From Nomia melanderi (lineage: Eukaryota; Arthropoda; Insecta; Hymenoptera; Halictidae): 64,000 nucleotides of DNA. The position numbers were made by a program, and so were the translations under genes. The notes under the pieces are model-generated. The model was not told the DNA's origin and did no database searches. It was given only the letters and a program-made list of their open reading frames with translations. The DNA is taken from NCBI RefSeq assembly GCF_051020985.1, contig NC_135000.1, positions 1,674,001 to 1,738,000 of the forward strand. Reading direction: 5' to 3'. Each line of letters begins with the position of its first letter. Positions within the stretch are counted from its first letter, which is position 1. Positions 21,899-32,849 of this stretch are shown here, in pieces.

Positions 21899-22348
21899 TT
21901 AACCATACCGGCACTTTTCCTACCGTAATTAGCCACATAACTGGCTACAAAATGGAGATAAACAAATTATGATACATTTTTCTTAGTGGAAATATTAGGC
22001 TGTCTCAAAAGAACCTTTCGTTTTATTGATATAATCAATGCACAACATTTTATGTCTTATTATGCATCTCCGATCTATTCTAGTTTCCGATCATACCGAT
22101 CCTATCTTCTTTCCTATCCCCAAAAGCCTCGCAGTGGTATCTTTCCACCATGTCTGCCAAACGAAATATTAGAATTACACCACGAAAGAAACTTATGGAA
22201 TAGCCTAATAGAAACAAAAGGAAGGGTGAAAATTGGAAAACCATTTAATTGGACAATATAGAAATTGATATAGAATTAAATGAACAGAAGAAAACGCAGA
22301 ATTTTAAATCCGGTCATTTGATCGGTTTTCGGTACGGTTAGTGTTCAA
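21899..22348 (-). mobile_element. Family F TTAA MITE interrupted by a mariner MITE
   Basis: Left end TTAACCATACCGGCACTTTT; right end GTACGGTTAGTGTTCAA. Compared with 4324-4558, the F sequence is continuous if 21995-22208 plus one TA is removed. The junction then reads cttagtggaaatagaaac, close to the F consensus. Confidence 0.7.
21995..22208. mobile_element. Mariner-type MITE nested in family F
   Basis: A 214-bp insert with TTAGGCTGTCTCAAAAGAAC at the left and, reversed, TTAGGCTATTCCATAAGTTT at the right. It is bordered by TA at 21993-21994 and 22209-22210. The ends are typical of the mariner family. It has no transposase frame. Confidence 0.75.
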
Positions 22349-22387
22349 ATTCTTTAGGTGAACATGGACAACGTAGTCTTATGGTAT

Positions 22388-22628
22388 TTAACACATCGAC
22401 TGTCGCGAAAAACTTCAACGTTTCATGTATCTTTGATTCTTTTGTAGGAAAAATAAAAAGGAACAATTCTCAATTATTTGGTACACAATTATTAGGTTAC
22501 ACTGTGATTCAGTAATTCACGTTATTAAACGTTTTCATTCGACGCCAGTTATCTTACGAATTATAATTGTTTTCACGTAATTTGGAAGCTCCGATCATCG
22601 GTGACCACCCAGGTAGTCAGCGTGTTAA
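22388..22628 (-). mobile_element. TTAA-flanked MITE, family B
   Basis: Left end TTAACACATCGACTGTCGCG; right end GATCATCGGTGACCACC, then AGTCAGCGTGTTAA. TTAA is intact on both sides, 241 bp. Confidence 0.7.
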
Positions 22629-22699
22629 AATTATTTTTTGAAATTCTACATATCCCACGGGGTGGCAAGCAATTTTCAGTTTCTAAGCTTCATTTATCT

Positions 22700-23012
22700 A
22701 ATAAACGTATAAACAATGAATAAAGAAGTAAATGATGATGCCGTAACAAGCAGAAATAAATGTTCTCTCGATGAGTTAAAGAAAAATGAACAACTGCGTT
22801 ACCTACTATATACCGTCCGTTGCCCGAGAGTTGGCACTTTCGTGTTATTGATTAGTATTTATCTTTTCTTATTTCATTTTCAATACTAATTTGCTATTCG
22901 TTAATACGGTTACAATTAACCAATCAAAACTATAAACAAAGCACACAATCAGCAACACCTCCTGCCCCTGCTGCATCCCGAGTACCAACTCTGGTGCAAC
23001 GGACGGCACATT
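22700..23012 (+). repeat. Family G repeat
   Basis: It holds 'aatttgctattcgttaatac', 'ggttacaattaaccaatcaa' and 'acaaagcacacaatcagc', which recur at 11300-11400, 9520-9600 and 51170-51240. The words 'ccgtccgttgcc' at 22816 and 'gcaacggacggc' at 22996 form an inverted pair, possibly the element ends. Confidence 0.45.
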
Positions 23013-23082
23013 GTATGTAAGTACCTACTCAAAGAGCTAAAATCACAAAAAGAAATACGTTCATCATATTCGAACGCATTTG

Positions 23083-23318
23083 CATTACAAGTTTAATACA
23101 TTCTATCATAAAATAATACATTACAAGTATAATACATTCTATCGTAAAATAATATATTACAAGTATAATACATTCTATCGTAAAATAATACATTACAAGT
23201 ATAATACATTCTATCGTAAAATAATACATTACAAGTATAATACATTCTATCGTAAAATAATACATTACAAGTATAATACATTCTATCGTAAAATAATATA
23301 TTACATTGCCAAATAATA
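23083..23318 (+). repeat. Minisatellite, 36-bp unit, about 6.5 copies
   Basis: Near-identical units contain 'acaagtataatacattctat' and 'cgtaaaataatacatt'. The period is a multiple of three, so both strands stay open and give repeating peptides. The high uniformity suggests a young array. Confidence 0.85.
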
Positions 23319-23339
23319 CATCGTGTGTAATACAATAAG

Positions 23340-23914
23340 TCATAATACACCTTGGAAGAAAGGGGGAAAACCGGGAGAAGGCGGGTCACCTCTAGGCTGG
23401 TCGCGCGTCTCTCGACCTCACTTAAGCAACGATTTGATGCATTTAAAGCGAACCCACCCGGTGAGAGCCGGTTCATTTTTCCCGAACTCCATTAGCTCTG
23501 CCCCGCGCACAATTATCTCTGCGCCCACCCCCCGGTACCCCATCGGGTAGGTTGTTGGCTCGAGCGGGCCAGCACGATGACGAGAGAAATGCAAATCGAG
23601 CGGCGAAATTTCACGCGGTTAGCTCGTTCCTCCCGGCCCGTTTCTTCGCCGACAATGCATGCTAATTCGATGGCCGCGGCCACCTAATAAAACGTGTAAC
23701 CTAGTGCTCTCCGCCGGGACGGAGGTATCCGGTTTCTCGGTTGATCCGAAGATAGCCTGATTTAAGGGCAATCCCGTGTTCCGTGCCCGAGGTTTTTCTG
23801 TCCGCTGATCCCCGGTGAAAAGCGTTGAATTCCAACCGGACCCCGAGTCGCGGTGGTTTCCTTGTTCGTACACGACTTTTCGAAGGTACACCGGTCGCTC
23901 CAGAAAATTGCTAT
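23340..23914. other. CpG-rich island
   Basis: GC-rich segment with CpG-dense words and short frames on both strands (up to 113 codons, minus, 23619-23960). No domain is identified. A regulatory or conserved non-coding role is inference from composition. Confidence 0.4.
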
Positions 23915-24170
23915 TCAACCTTTGCGGACGAGGATGTTTCAAAGTCTTCAGAACCTTCAACAGAGGAAGATAAATAATATATTGTACTATTAATACTAAT
24001 CATACCGGTATCTTCCCTACTGTAAACAGAAACAGAAACAAAAGGAAGGATGGAAATTGGAAAACCAATTAATTGGACAATATAGGAATTGGTGCGCAAT
24101 TAAATGAACAAAAGAAAACACCGGATTTTAAATCCGGTCATTTGACCGGTTCCCTGTACGGTTAATGCTA
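23915..24170. mobile_element. Truncated family E joined to deleted family F
   Basis: Positions 23915-23990 carry an E left end (TCAACCTTTGCGGACGAGG) and ~65 bp of E interior. From 23996 the sequence is reversed F (CTAATCATACCGGTATCTTC ... CTGTACGGTTAATGCTA) with an internal deletion relative to 4324-4558. Confidence 0.55.
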
Positions 24171-24177
24171 GCGGAAT

Positions 24178-24372
24178 GGCTAGAGACAAGAGATGTCTTT
24201 ACAGTTTACAGCTTCATAGTTTTGATCGGTCACGTGTAACTGCATTGACGAATGGTAAATTAGTGCGGAGATTATCAGGAATCAAGGGATAAAACGAATA
24301 GAACATTGGGAAGAGAAGAAGACTGATCAATCAGCCGAATTCCTCAGATTAGCCATCAAGTGATTTAGCAGT
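24178..24372 (-). repeat. Family G repeat
   Basis: It contains 'gactgatcaatcagccgaat', 'cctcagattagccatcaagt' and 'gttttgatcggtcacgtgta', matching the 52.1-52.8 kb array. Confidence 0.5.
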
Positions 24373-24874
24373 ACTTTCATCTCAGCTCTCTGTCCCGCTA
24401 TCATACCGCGCTACTCCGCTAAGTATCGATACGACTGGAGCAGTATCATTCCCCATCACTGGTACCAGCTCTATTCCCCGGCACACAATACCGTTTGTTC
24501 CTTGTGACCGGGACACGCCATTGAATCGCGTGTGGTCAATTATATTATGTTAAGTAGAGCAGCGCGTATATGCGTGGCCCCGTGACGTATCGCCGGCGAG
24601 GATCTGTCGGCGCGGCCGTGCCGGTTAGCCTCTCCTCTAATAACGCATTGTGCCCATCGCGTGGCATATTAGGTTTATGCTAATGCGCGCGGCCCGGTAT
24701 GCGTGTGCGCGCGTGCGTGTGCCTCGGGATCCACCGACGATCGAATCTCGCGTTCCTATCGGGACCGGCCGCGTGGGCGGAAAGCTCCTAACGGACGAAA
24801 GCTGCCCGCGGAAGTCGGCGGAGTTCTTTTTCCACGTTTCGACTATTAGGGGAAAGTGGGGCAGAACTGGGGCC
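24373..24874. other. CpG-rich segment
   Basis: GC content rises from about 24520. A CpG- and GT-rich run lies at 24690-24722 (gtatgcgtgtgcgcgcgtgc). An 80-codon frame (24650-24892) has no recognizable feature. Confidence 0.35.
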
Positions 24875-25204
24875 GTAATGTGTTTCTATTGATGTTAAAA
24901 ATTTGGGTGGCAAGGACTTTGAACAAGGTTAAGTCTCCTTGTTGATTATGTATAGGTGATTTCGTTGAACATTAAGGAATGAGAAAATAGTAATGTGTTT
25001 CTATTGATATTAAAAATTTGGGTGGCAAGGACTTTGAACAAGGTTAAGTCTCCTTGTTGATTATGTATAGGTGATTTCGTTGAACATTAAGGAATGAGAA
25101 AATAGTAATGTCTTTCTATTGGAGCCAAAAAATTGGATGGCAAAGACTTTGAGCTAGGTTAGGTCTCTTCGTTGATTATGTATAGGTTATGTCCTTGGAC
25201 TTTA
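24875..25204 (+). repeat. Tandem repeat, 115-bp unit, 2.9 copies
   Basis: Units start 'gtaatgtgtttctattgat' at 24875 and 24990 and 'gtaatgtctttctattgga' at 25105. The first two are almost identical; the third is diverged and ends near 25204. Confidence 0.85.
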
Positions 25205-25459
25205 ACCGTTTAAGTCCCACGCGCCGCTTTCGGGCTCTTCAGATCTCATGTCGAAAAAACCCATAATATTTTCTTCAATCCGATATATTTTTTAAACAAA
25301 ATATTAGAAAAATGAAATTGAAACGAGTCATTGAATTCCTAAATATAATGTCATTATAATTTCTAATAACAATATCTACAGGATTAATTTCATTTTCATT
25401 GTGTAAAGTATAAGATTACAGCTGTCACAAATGTGTGACGCTGGTAGCGAACGTGTTAA
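25202..25459. mobile_element. Hybrid TTAA element: R left end, L right end
   Basis: The left end TTAACCGTTTAAGTCCCACG matches family R. From about 25258 the sequence is family L (cataatattttcttcaatcc ... GCTGGTAGCGAACGTGTTAA). TTAA is present at both outer ends, so it looks like a complete element with mismatched termini. Confidence 0.55.
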
Positions 25460-25587
25460 TTAGTTTTCCAATTTTCATTTTTCCTTGTTTCTGTTTCCAC
25501 TAAGAAAAATGTATCATCTAATTTATCTCTATTTTGTAGCCAGTTAGTTGACTAGTTACGGAAAAGTGCCGGTATAGTTAGTGCTAA
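25458..25587 (+). mobile_element. Family F MITE, left-truncated
   Basis: It matches F from 'ttagttttccaattttcatt' to its right end (GGTATAGTTAGTGCTAA). It abuts the hybrid element. Confidence 0.5.
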
Positions 25588-25607
25588 ACATCAAGTCATC
25601 TCCCAAC

Positions 25608-25984
25608 CGTACTATGCGCTTCTCACGTTCTGAGTCAATCCTAAAAACTAAAAAGTCGCAGGGGCAAGGAGACTCTTCCACTCAGGATGCTCGCGACAAT
25701 AGCTACAAAACAACAATTGACGTTATTGTCCGAGCTGCGTGACGAAGAAAGCGAACGGAACGGAATGCGACGGAGTGAGATGTAACGAACATTGACATCG
25801 AATTTCGTTGCTACGCATCAGCATTGTTTATGTTTGTCGAATCTCAGAGACGCAAAGGCTTGGCTAACATATTTCTTGGAAGGACGAAGTGGAGCGTACG
25901 GTCGATTCCCCTTGCCTCTTGCACTTTTAGCTTTCAAGATTGATTCGAAAGGCATAGTAATGTTTCTTTCGTTTCGTGGATTTC
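25608..25984 (+). repeat. Repeat family U
   Basis: It shares 'gctcgcgacaatagctac', 'tatttcttggaaggac' and 'cgattccccttgcctcttg' with 11690-11975. The 72-codon frame at 25792-26010 lies within it and is not supported as a gene. Confidence 0.5.
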
Positions 25985-26290
25985 GTTTCAGGGGTTGGAA
26001 ACGGTCATGACATCAGTTCTGATTTTTTATACTGTTGCGGAGAACGAAAATGAAATCATAAATGTTATCGAGACCTTGATTAAGTGAATGGCCATTTTCT
26101 GTGATCTAATTTGTCCAGAGTCTTGTTAAATTGGAACTCAATAATCTAGATTATCAGATTATTAGATGTTTTGACGAATTTTTCTTCAAATCTCTTTGTT
26201 GTATTAATTCAGTATTAGTTCTATAACTGTTAGTTTTTTGGTTGTGAAAGAAATGCAGAATCGGAATATAGAATCAAAATACAGTTTAAC
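25985..26290 (+). repeat. Family S repeat
   Basis: 'ggggttggaaacggtcatga', 'catcagttctga' and 'aatgaaatcataaatgttat' correspond to 53545-53740 and to the 15.4-15.7 kb segment. Confidence 0.45.
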
Positions 26291-26889
26291 CTTGAGACGA
26301 CCTTGGAGCGGACAGCAACGATCACGTTAATATATTTAAATAGATCTCTGTAGTTTCTATTATATTTCTATATTTTCTGTTCGACTGCATCGCAGCCGAT
26401 ACTCAGACGTTTCAAAACGCTACAGATTTATTTATTACTTAACTAGTATCATTTGCTGTCACTGATACCAATTGTAAAATGAACAGGTCCGTTTTATTCA
26501 GTTAGTTGGACTGGTACACGAACGTATTTCAAATATGGTATAGAACGGAAATGGAAATAAATAGAATTTCCAGGATGATCGATATTTTGAAAATTTTGTA
26601 TGCACAGTCCACAGGGTACATATGTGAATTACGTGTACAAACATTGGAATCGAACAGTATATACCTAATAAAGAATACTTTCATTAGGTGAACATGTTCG
26701 CTGTCTATGAATCATAAGTGATTCATTGATAGACATTGATGGACATAGAAACTTGCACGTCCATGCATCGTATGTGATTCAAATGCACAGTTCTATACAA
26801 CCACTGTATAGTATATTAAGTGAATGTCTAGTTCTAATAAGTGAAAAGTTTCCTGGACGTACGAGAACGATATAATAATGTTCAAGCGA
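26291..26889. other. AT-rich spacer, nothing recognized
   Basis: One 61-codon frame (26506-26691) without a recognizable motif. No paired termini. Confidence 0.4.
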
Positions 26890-27150
26890 TTTGATATGAT
26901 ATTATTAAAATTATTGAATGTAATTAATTGAATTTGATATGATATAAAAAATTACTGAATGTAATTAATTGAATTTGATATGATATAAAAAATTACTGAA
27001 TGTGATGAATTGAATTTGATATGATATAAAAAATTACTGAATGTAATTAATTGAATTTGATATGATATAAAAAATTACTGAATGTAATTAATTGAATTTG
27101 ATATGATATAAAAAATTACTGAATGTGATGAATTGAATGTAGAATATTGA
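26890..27150 (+). repeat. Minisatellite, 41-bp unit, about 6 copies
   Basis: 'gaatttgatatgatataaaa' recurs at 26930, 26971, 27012, 27053 and 27094, exactly 41 bp apart. Units vary between 'gtaattaatt' and 'gtgatgaatt' at one position, in a higher-order pattern. Confidence 0.85.
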
Positions 27151-27649
27151 ATGTATTAATGATGTTCTCCATATTTTGTTTATTAAAACATGACTAAGGT
27201 TTATGGTGCATTGAGAAAGGAATTACAAAGGTAAATTCAAGGATATCGTACTTTATTTTTATGGCTAATATATGGTTATATCATCTATTTTAATAATTAA
27301 GTGTTTTAAATAAGAAATTTGTTAAAAGAAATTTTCTATGACACATTAAACGTGCTGTAATCTTCGAGACATTAAGAAGCTGACAATTTCGTCAACTTTG
27401 ACGGTCTGTAGCTTAGTGACCACTGAATACATTTAAAAACTGTTCGCGATATTAGATACACTGAAGACTATACGATAAATCTACATCAGAAAAACGCTAC
27501 TGCATACTTCGAAAATTGAATTTTGGTCAGATTTTCGTCGGAAGGCACCAGTGTGCGGCGTTTCAGCAACTTCGTCCCGTAACCGTCGCACAGTGGCTGG
27601 ATTTGACCGTCTTAGGCGACCAAAATCCAATTTTGGCCAAATGTCTAAC
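27151..27649. other. Spacer, nothing recognized
   Basis: AT-rich with a slightly GC-richer patch near 27530-27620. No frame or repeat match was found. Confidence 0.4.
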
Positions 27650-27900
27650 TGTATAATATATGTATTAATAAAATTAGCAACGATTTAAATTATAACATGG
27701 AGTTATTTAGATTGGCTTCAGAAACAATTTAATATTCAATGGCCAAACAAATTTTGCCATTTAGTAGTGTTAATCCTTATTAATAGAGAAATTTGTTTAA
27801 AATATAAATACTTAGTAGTAAATCAAGTGCTTCGACACTAATATTGAGAAAAATTCAAAAGACGTAGTTAATCGATCTGAGAAGTGAGCCGTTCAACTAT
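27650..27900 (+). mobile_element. Family T element, left-truncated
   Basis: It aligns with 19335-19577 (aaattagcaacgatttaaat, gttaatccttattaatagag). The right end is 'gagaagtgagccgttcaa'. Confidence 0.55.
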
Positions 27901-28203
27901 ATATTTCTAAAATTTATACCATCTTTTCTATATTCTCTTTTTTTCCGTACACATTTTTTCCTTCGCCCAAGATAATTCTTCATCATTTGAAATGAATATT
28001 GAACAAAATTCAAAAGATGCAGTTAATCGAAGAGGTTAAAAATTAAAAGGGGTTAATCAATTAATCTCTTCAGGGCCAAATTCTTTTTGAGGACAAACGC
28101 AGATGATTTCAGTTTTCGTTTGACTACAATTCATTTTGTGAAAACTGATAGAAATTGAACAGTACGAAGACGGTCGCAGGCATTTATGAGAAACATACAG
28201 ACG

Positions 28204-28452
28204 TTAACACATTACGTACTCGTAACGAGAAATCTCGATTTTATATAGACACTTAGTTATGCAACTTTGTTAACTACCACAGCATTTAAAAAAAACATTA
28301 AATTCAATTCAAACTAATTATCTGTTTAAAGTATATTACATAACATTATGATATGTGAGTTTTTGTATGTGTAGTGATATAAGTTGATCTCAATGAAATT
28401 TACCATCCGCATAATCAGTTTCCTGAAAATTACCCGGTACGCAATGTGTTCA
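28204..28452 (+). mobile_element. TTAA-type MITE, family M
   Basis: Left end TTAACACATTACGTACTCG; right end CCCGGTACGCAATGTGTTCA, ~249 bp. Its right boundary tetranucleotide is shared with the family E element that follows. Confidence 0.65.
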
Positions 28453-28667
28453 CCCTTTGCGGACGAAGATTCTTCGAAATATACAAAACCTTCAGCAGAT
28501 GAAGCTAAGTTATATATCAGTTGCTTAAACAACAAAAAAAACAGAAACTACTGGTCTCTTGGTGTTTAAGTAACTGAATCATTTGTTTGCAACTTAGTTT
28601 TCGAAGCATGAAAATTCCATCTCGCTGAAATGTTGATTTTTGCTGAAATTCGTCCGCAAAGGATTAA
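28449..28667 (+). mobile_element. TTAA-type MITE, family E
   Basis: Left end TTCACCCTTTGCGGACGAAG; right end TTCGTCCGCAAAGGATTAA, 219 bp. Frames over it are reported on both strands but are explained by the repeat. Confidence 0.7.
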
Positions 28668-28717
28668 TGTTAGATTAAAGTCAAATGCACACATATCTGC
28701 CACTATCCTTGCAGAGG

Positions 28718-29128
28718 TTAACACATTCGCTACCAGCACTTATTTCGGTGACGCTCTCCTCAATTATAATATTTTCTTCAATCCAATAAATCTTCTAAAC
28801 AAAACATTAGAAAAATGAAACTGAAACGAGTCATTGAGTTCCTAAATATAATGTCGTAGTTTATAATTTCTAATAGCAATATCCATTGGATATTAACACA
28901 ATATTAGAAAAACAAAACTGAATGTATAACACAATGCTAGAAAAACAAAACTGAATATATAAAACAATACTAGAAAAATGAAACTGAAACGAATCATTGA
29001 ATTCCTAACTATAATGTCGTAGTTTATAATTTCTAATAACAATATTTATAGAATAAATTTCATTTTCATTGCGTAAAATACAGAATTCAGCTGTCACAAA
29101 TATGTGACGCTGGTAGCGAACGTGTCAA
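28718..29128 (+). mobile_element. TTAA-type MITE, family L, internally expanded
   Basis: Left end TTAACACATTCGCTACCAGC; right end GCTGGTAGCGAACGTGTCAA. At 411 bp it exceeds the 246-bp copy because the segment containing 'tagaaaaa(t/c)(g/a)aaactgaa' is repeated at least four times (28809, 28902, 28938, 28970). A 30-bp family T terminus scrap follows at 29125. Confidence 0.65.
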
Positions 29129-29149
29129 TCAATTTAGCAAGTGATCCAT

Positions 29150-29640
29150 TCATATGTATTTTCAATTTCGACCAGCTAAAACGGCCAAATTGGCCACTGT
29201 GCGTCGGGGAACGCGCGAAAATCAGCGAACGGGTCGTTCGGAAGGGGATTCCGCGAGGAGCATCGTGGAACAGCGTCAAGAATGATAATGAGAGATTGGC
29301 TTGCCGCGATAATCGACGCGGCGCGGCGCGGCGCGTCTCTTCCTTTGCCGGCGTGGATGTGGGTGTGCGCCGTGGCTTTTTAACGCTTCTCACAGACGAG
29401 CTGCCGGACCCCCCGGTGCGTTAACGGAACCCGATTGTGCGTCAGTCCGTAGAAGACGCGCCGCAGAAGAGAACCGTGCGCGTAAGTACATCCTCGGAAT
29501 CGTTGTCCTCCCTTTTTCGCGCGTATAATACGTGCGCCGCTCCATTATCCCCTTACGTCGTTCGCTGATCTATGTCCGTAGCTACGCTACGAGGAGAGAT
29601 CCTTTTTTTCCTGGTGCCCAGCTGTCGTAATTTTGGCTGG
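29150..29640. other. CpG-rich island
   Basis: GC-rich block with a (gcggc)n-like run (gacgcggcgcggcgcggcgc) near 29315-29334. Frames of ~100 codons occur on both strands and shadow each other. No gene is supported. Confidence 0.4.
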
Positions 29641-29734
29641 GTGTCACCTGAATTTGGTGGATACTGAAACGTTTCTTTTATGGCGGTGGAAATGAGTTTT
29701 TAGGATGATGCATTCGCTGGAATTTTATGATTGA

Positions 29735-30290
29735 TGGTATGATATATTTTTGATATATGGTTAGTGAAATTTATAAGTGATTTATTGTTGATAACGTAAT
29801 GGGTAATATGTTTATTGTTTATGATGCTATTGTTAATGATTGATGATATAATTATTTATGATGGGTAATGGGTAAAAGTTAGAAACGATTCATTATTGAT
29901 AATGTAATGGGGTAATATGTTTATTGTTTATGATAGTCTTATTAATGATTGATGATATGTTTGTGATATATAGAAGGTAAGCGTTATGAACGATTTATTA
30001 TTGATAATGTAATGGGTTAACATATTCATGGTTTATGATGGTATCGTTAATGATTGATGATATAATTATTTGCGATGTATAATAGGCAAAAGTTATAAAT
30101 TATTTACTATTGATAATGTAATTGGGTAATATATTTATTGTTTATGATAGTATTGTTAATGATTGATGATCTTTTTGCGACATATAGAAAGTAAGCATTA
30201 TGAACGATTTATTATTGATAATATGATAGGATAATATATTTATTATATAATTGTATTATCATTGCGATATACTATTTCATAATATAAGAA
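29735..30290 (+). repeat. Tandem repeat, ~107-bp unit in alternating pairs
   Basis: 'taatgattgatgat' recurs at about 29834, 29944, 30049 and 30158. Two unit types alternate: one continues 'ataattattt(a/g)(t/c)gatg', the other a gacatatagaaag-like variant. The true period may therefore be a ~214-bp dimer. Confidence 0.75.
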
Positions 30291-31004
30291 GGACATATTA
30301 TTAATAATATCATAGCATAATATATTTATCACTTATCATGAAAGTTTCATTATGAAATATGCACGGCAGCATTATAAATAATTAATGATACGAGTGGTTT
30401 AAAATAACAGTAGTCTAACTTCTATCTTTACATCCTCAAACAAAAGGCCTTTTGTGAAAAGTCCTTGGATTAATTAAGTTCTGATAATATAATGTTATTA
30501 ATAATATGAATCAGTGTTAATTATCAATATTAATAATTTCCCACAATCATTACAATAAATTATTATTGAATTGTTACGAAAGTTTCTAACTATATTCCAC
30601 TTAAGTAAGATCTTCCAATCTTTCGAGAAACACGAAGAATATTGGAAATCTTGTGTGTCCTCTATTTCCTTGCTGGAAGCGGTAAATAAAGGAAACATCG
30701 AATACAACCGAACTTATTTACGTTACAACCCGATAAATCGCTCGATTCCGGTTCTCATTCCGTGCACGTTCGATGACTAAGCGCGAAACAAAGACGCGTT
30801 GGAATAATTTAATTCGTCCCTCGCCACGGAACGCGCACCATTGCACACCTATATATCAGTTTTTATCGACAAAATATAATAATGCATAATAATAATCAAT
30901 TATATGATAAATAACTCGATATTGAGTATTCATAATAAATTATTTATATAGGGTGATTATATTACGTATTATAATAAATAATAATATATGTATAATGGCA
31001 ATCA
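30291..31004. other. AT-rich spacer, nothing recognized
   Basis: Contains two opposed 69-codon frames at 30498-30780 that shadow each other. A small CpG patch lies near 30720-30840. No gene is supported. Confidence 0.4.
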
Positions 31005-31168
31005 ATTATATGAACCGTTTATTTTGAAAGTGGCTTAAGTACACACAAAAAAGAGTAGAAAACTATTAAAGAATAAAAAGATTACGTAGAATTGTAATTA
31101 CTATAATGCTTAACTTTATTTATTTGAAAAATGGAGTTGAGCTACTTTAAATAAACGGCTCATATAAT
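31005..31168. mobile_element. Short TIR element, ~164 bp
   Basis: The left ATTATATGAACCGTTTATTT pairs with the reversed right end ATTATATGAGCCGTTTATTT. The inverted repeat extends ~30 bp through 'aaagtggct'/'aaagtagct'. The ends differ from the TTAA families; a TA target is possible. Non-coding. Confidence 0.65.
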
Positions 31169-31508
31169 ATATAGTGAAGTACATTACTCAGGACAAGTTT
31201 CCTGAAGTACAATAAAATTATAATTTCTATTGCTTTTGGAAGATTTATTAAGAAGTTTTCAAGTACTGATTATTTGTCTTTCATAAACTGTTGAATAAAT
31301 TCCGATATTTTAACTGTTCACCAATTAAATTCACCAAATGGACCATTAAAGTAAATCTATCGATAACAAAGCAGTTAAAACTATAAAGGCAGAATATTTA
31401 TATCATAAATATGAATGTTCTTATATATAAACCTAAACATTTATATTATATATTTAATATTTATATTAATCCGTTCTCACAATTACACTCGATAACACTA
31501 CTTTGCCG
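31169..31508. other. AT-rich spacer, nothing recognized
   Basis: AT-rich sequence with TATA runs near 31425-31465. No frame or repeat boundary is recognized. Confidence 0.4.
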
Positions 31509-31749
31509 TTTACACGTTGAATGTCACATGATTTTATAGAGCAAAATACACAAAATGAAAAAAATATAACATTAAATCATTTCATTGTATTATTATTGTT
31601 GCACGTTCATCTAGCTGAATGTCGCCGCATTAGATAGCATAATTTATAATATAAAAATATTTTCAAATAGTTATCCTTTAATTGAGTGAACTATACTAAT
31701 TCGATTTCATTAGTTGTCCCCGAGACTCTTATGACATTCAACGTGTTAA
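31509..31749 (+). mobile_element. TTAA-type MITE, family A
   Basis: Left end TTTACACGTTGAATGTCACA; right end CTTATGACATTCAACGTGTTAA after a degraded GGTGACC-type word. The interior is typical A (gcacgttcatctagctgaat). Confidence 0.6.
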
Positions 31750-31957
31750 TAATTTATTGAAAAAGAAGCAGAAAAATTCTGTGAATATCCAATGTCTTCT
31801 TTTGCTGTAAAGTATAATAACTAATAACAGAAAAAGACTATTTCATTTGAGTTCACAAGAATTGAGTGATATTCATGTTTGTTTAAATGTATTTAAAGTC
31901 TTCGCCACGAGCCTTACGCGTTATTGTAAGGCAACGGATGAACCCTATGCACTCTAT
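31746..31957 (+). mobile_element. Family D MITE, left-truncated
   Basis: From the A element's right TTAA the sequence continues inside D (aataatttattgaaaaag ... tcttcgccacgagccttacg). D's left terminus is missing, so the boundary coincides with the A element. Confidence 0.5.
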
Positions 31958-32319
31958 AGGCTCCACTATGACACAGTTTATAGTACTAAATATTTTGTTG
32001 AATAAATTTAGGAAAACTACCCTAAGATTATTGGATTTTCTACATATCCAAATTTTGTATTAAGATGGAAGGAAGAACTACTTCGACCAACGTTATAAAA
32101 GCACAAGCATTAAACCCATAAGCGTATCAAAATTAAAACATAGTTACCAAGCAAAAAACTACGATAAAGTTTATACTTTGCCAAAATATTACAAGGTTGT
32201 AGTTAGTAGTTTCATTTGCATTTATGTAAATAAAAACTTTAAAAAAAAAGATATTGCAGGTTAAGGGGTTAAGATGTCGTGACACTCGTCAAAACCAGTC
32301 AACTGGTTAAATATTTATA
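31958..32319. other. Spacer, nothing recognized
   Basis: AT-rich sequence without frames or paired ends. Confidence 0.35.
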
Positions 32320-32838
32320 TTCACATAACCTCGATTAATTTCAATATTTCACATATCAATGTATCATATAAAGTTTAATATTAAATATCAAACTTTACAA
32401 TCTTCCTGTGTCAAATCACTTAATCGAGTGACGCCTCTAGAGTGCAAAGGCTTAAGGCCATCAGTTAACACTAAATTACCGAGCAACTGAAGTGACTTAC
32501 TTCTCATTTTCTACACAAATTACAACAATATACTTCTCAAGCTTCGGGGCTCCCTTATTTCCATATCTATAAAAACACAAGTTTATTTTACAATTTCTCA
32601 AAAAAACGCCGAAATAACGTTCACTCGCCATTTGATTTGACCCAACAGAATTACAAAATTTAAAATTCAGTATTAAATTTTCTATAATGTATCAGCACAT
32701 GGAACATCGAAATAATAGTTCCGTCACTTAATTTATGCAAGGTATTTCTTCATGTTACTTATAAAAGATACCATTGTTATTTCATCAGAAAGTAATGAAT
32801 ATTTATTGAGAAAACTATTCTCGACTGCAAAGGGTTAA
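32320..32838. mobile_element. Cluster: family C fragment, reversed I, reversed C fragment
   Basis: 32320-32455 matches the right part of C, ending GAGTGCAAAGGCTTAA. 32465-32660 starts TTAACACTAAATTACCGAGC and matches family I reversed. 32665-32838 matches reversed C and ends CTCGACTGCAAAGGGTTAA. Confidence 0.5.
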
Positions 32839-32849
32839 CCCGTCACTGA

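Noticed and set aside
23029..23476. Repetitive peptides on both strands at 23.0-23.5 kb, or a CRISPR-like array
   Set aside because: The units are contiguous 36-bp repeats with no unique spacers, so it is a minisatellite. CRISPR arrays are not expected in this eukaryotic DNA.
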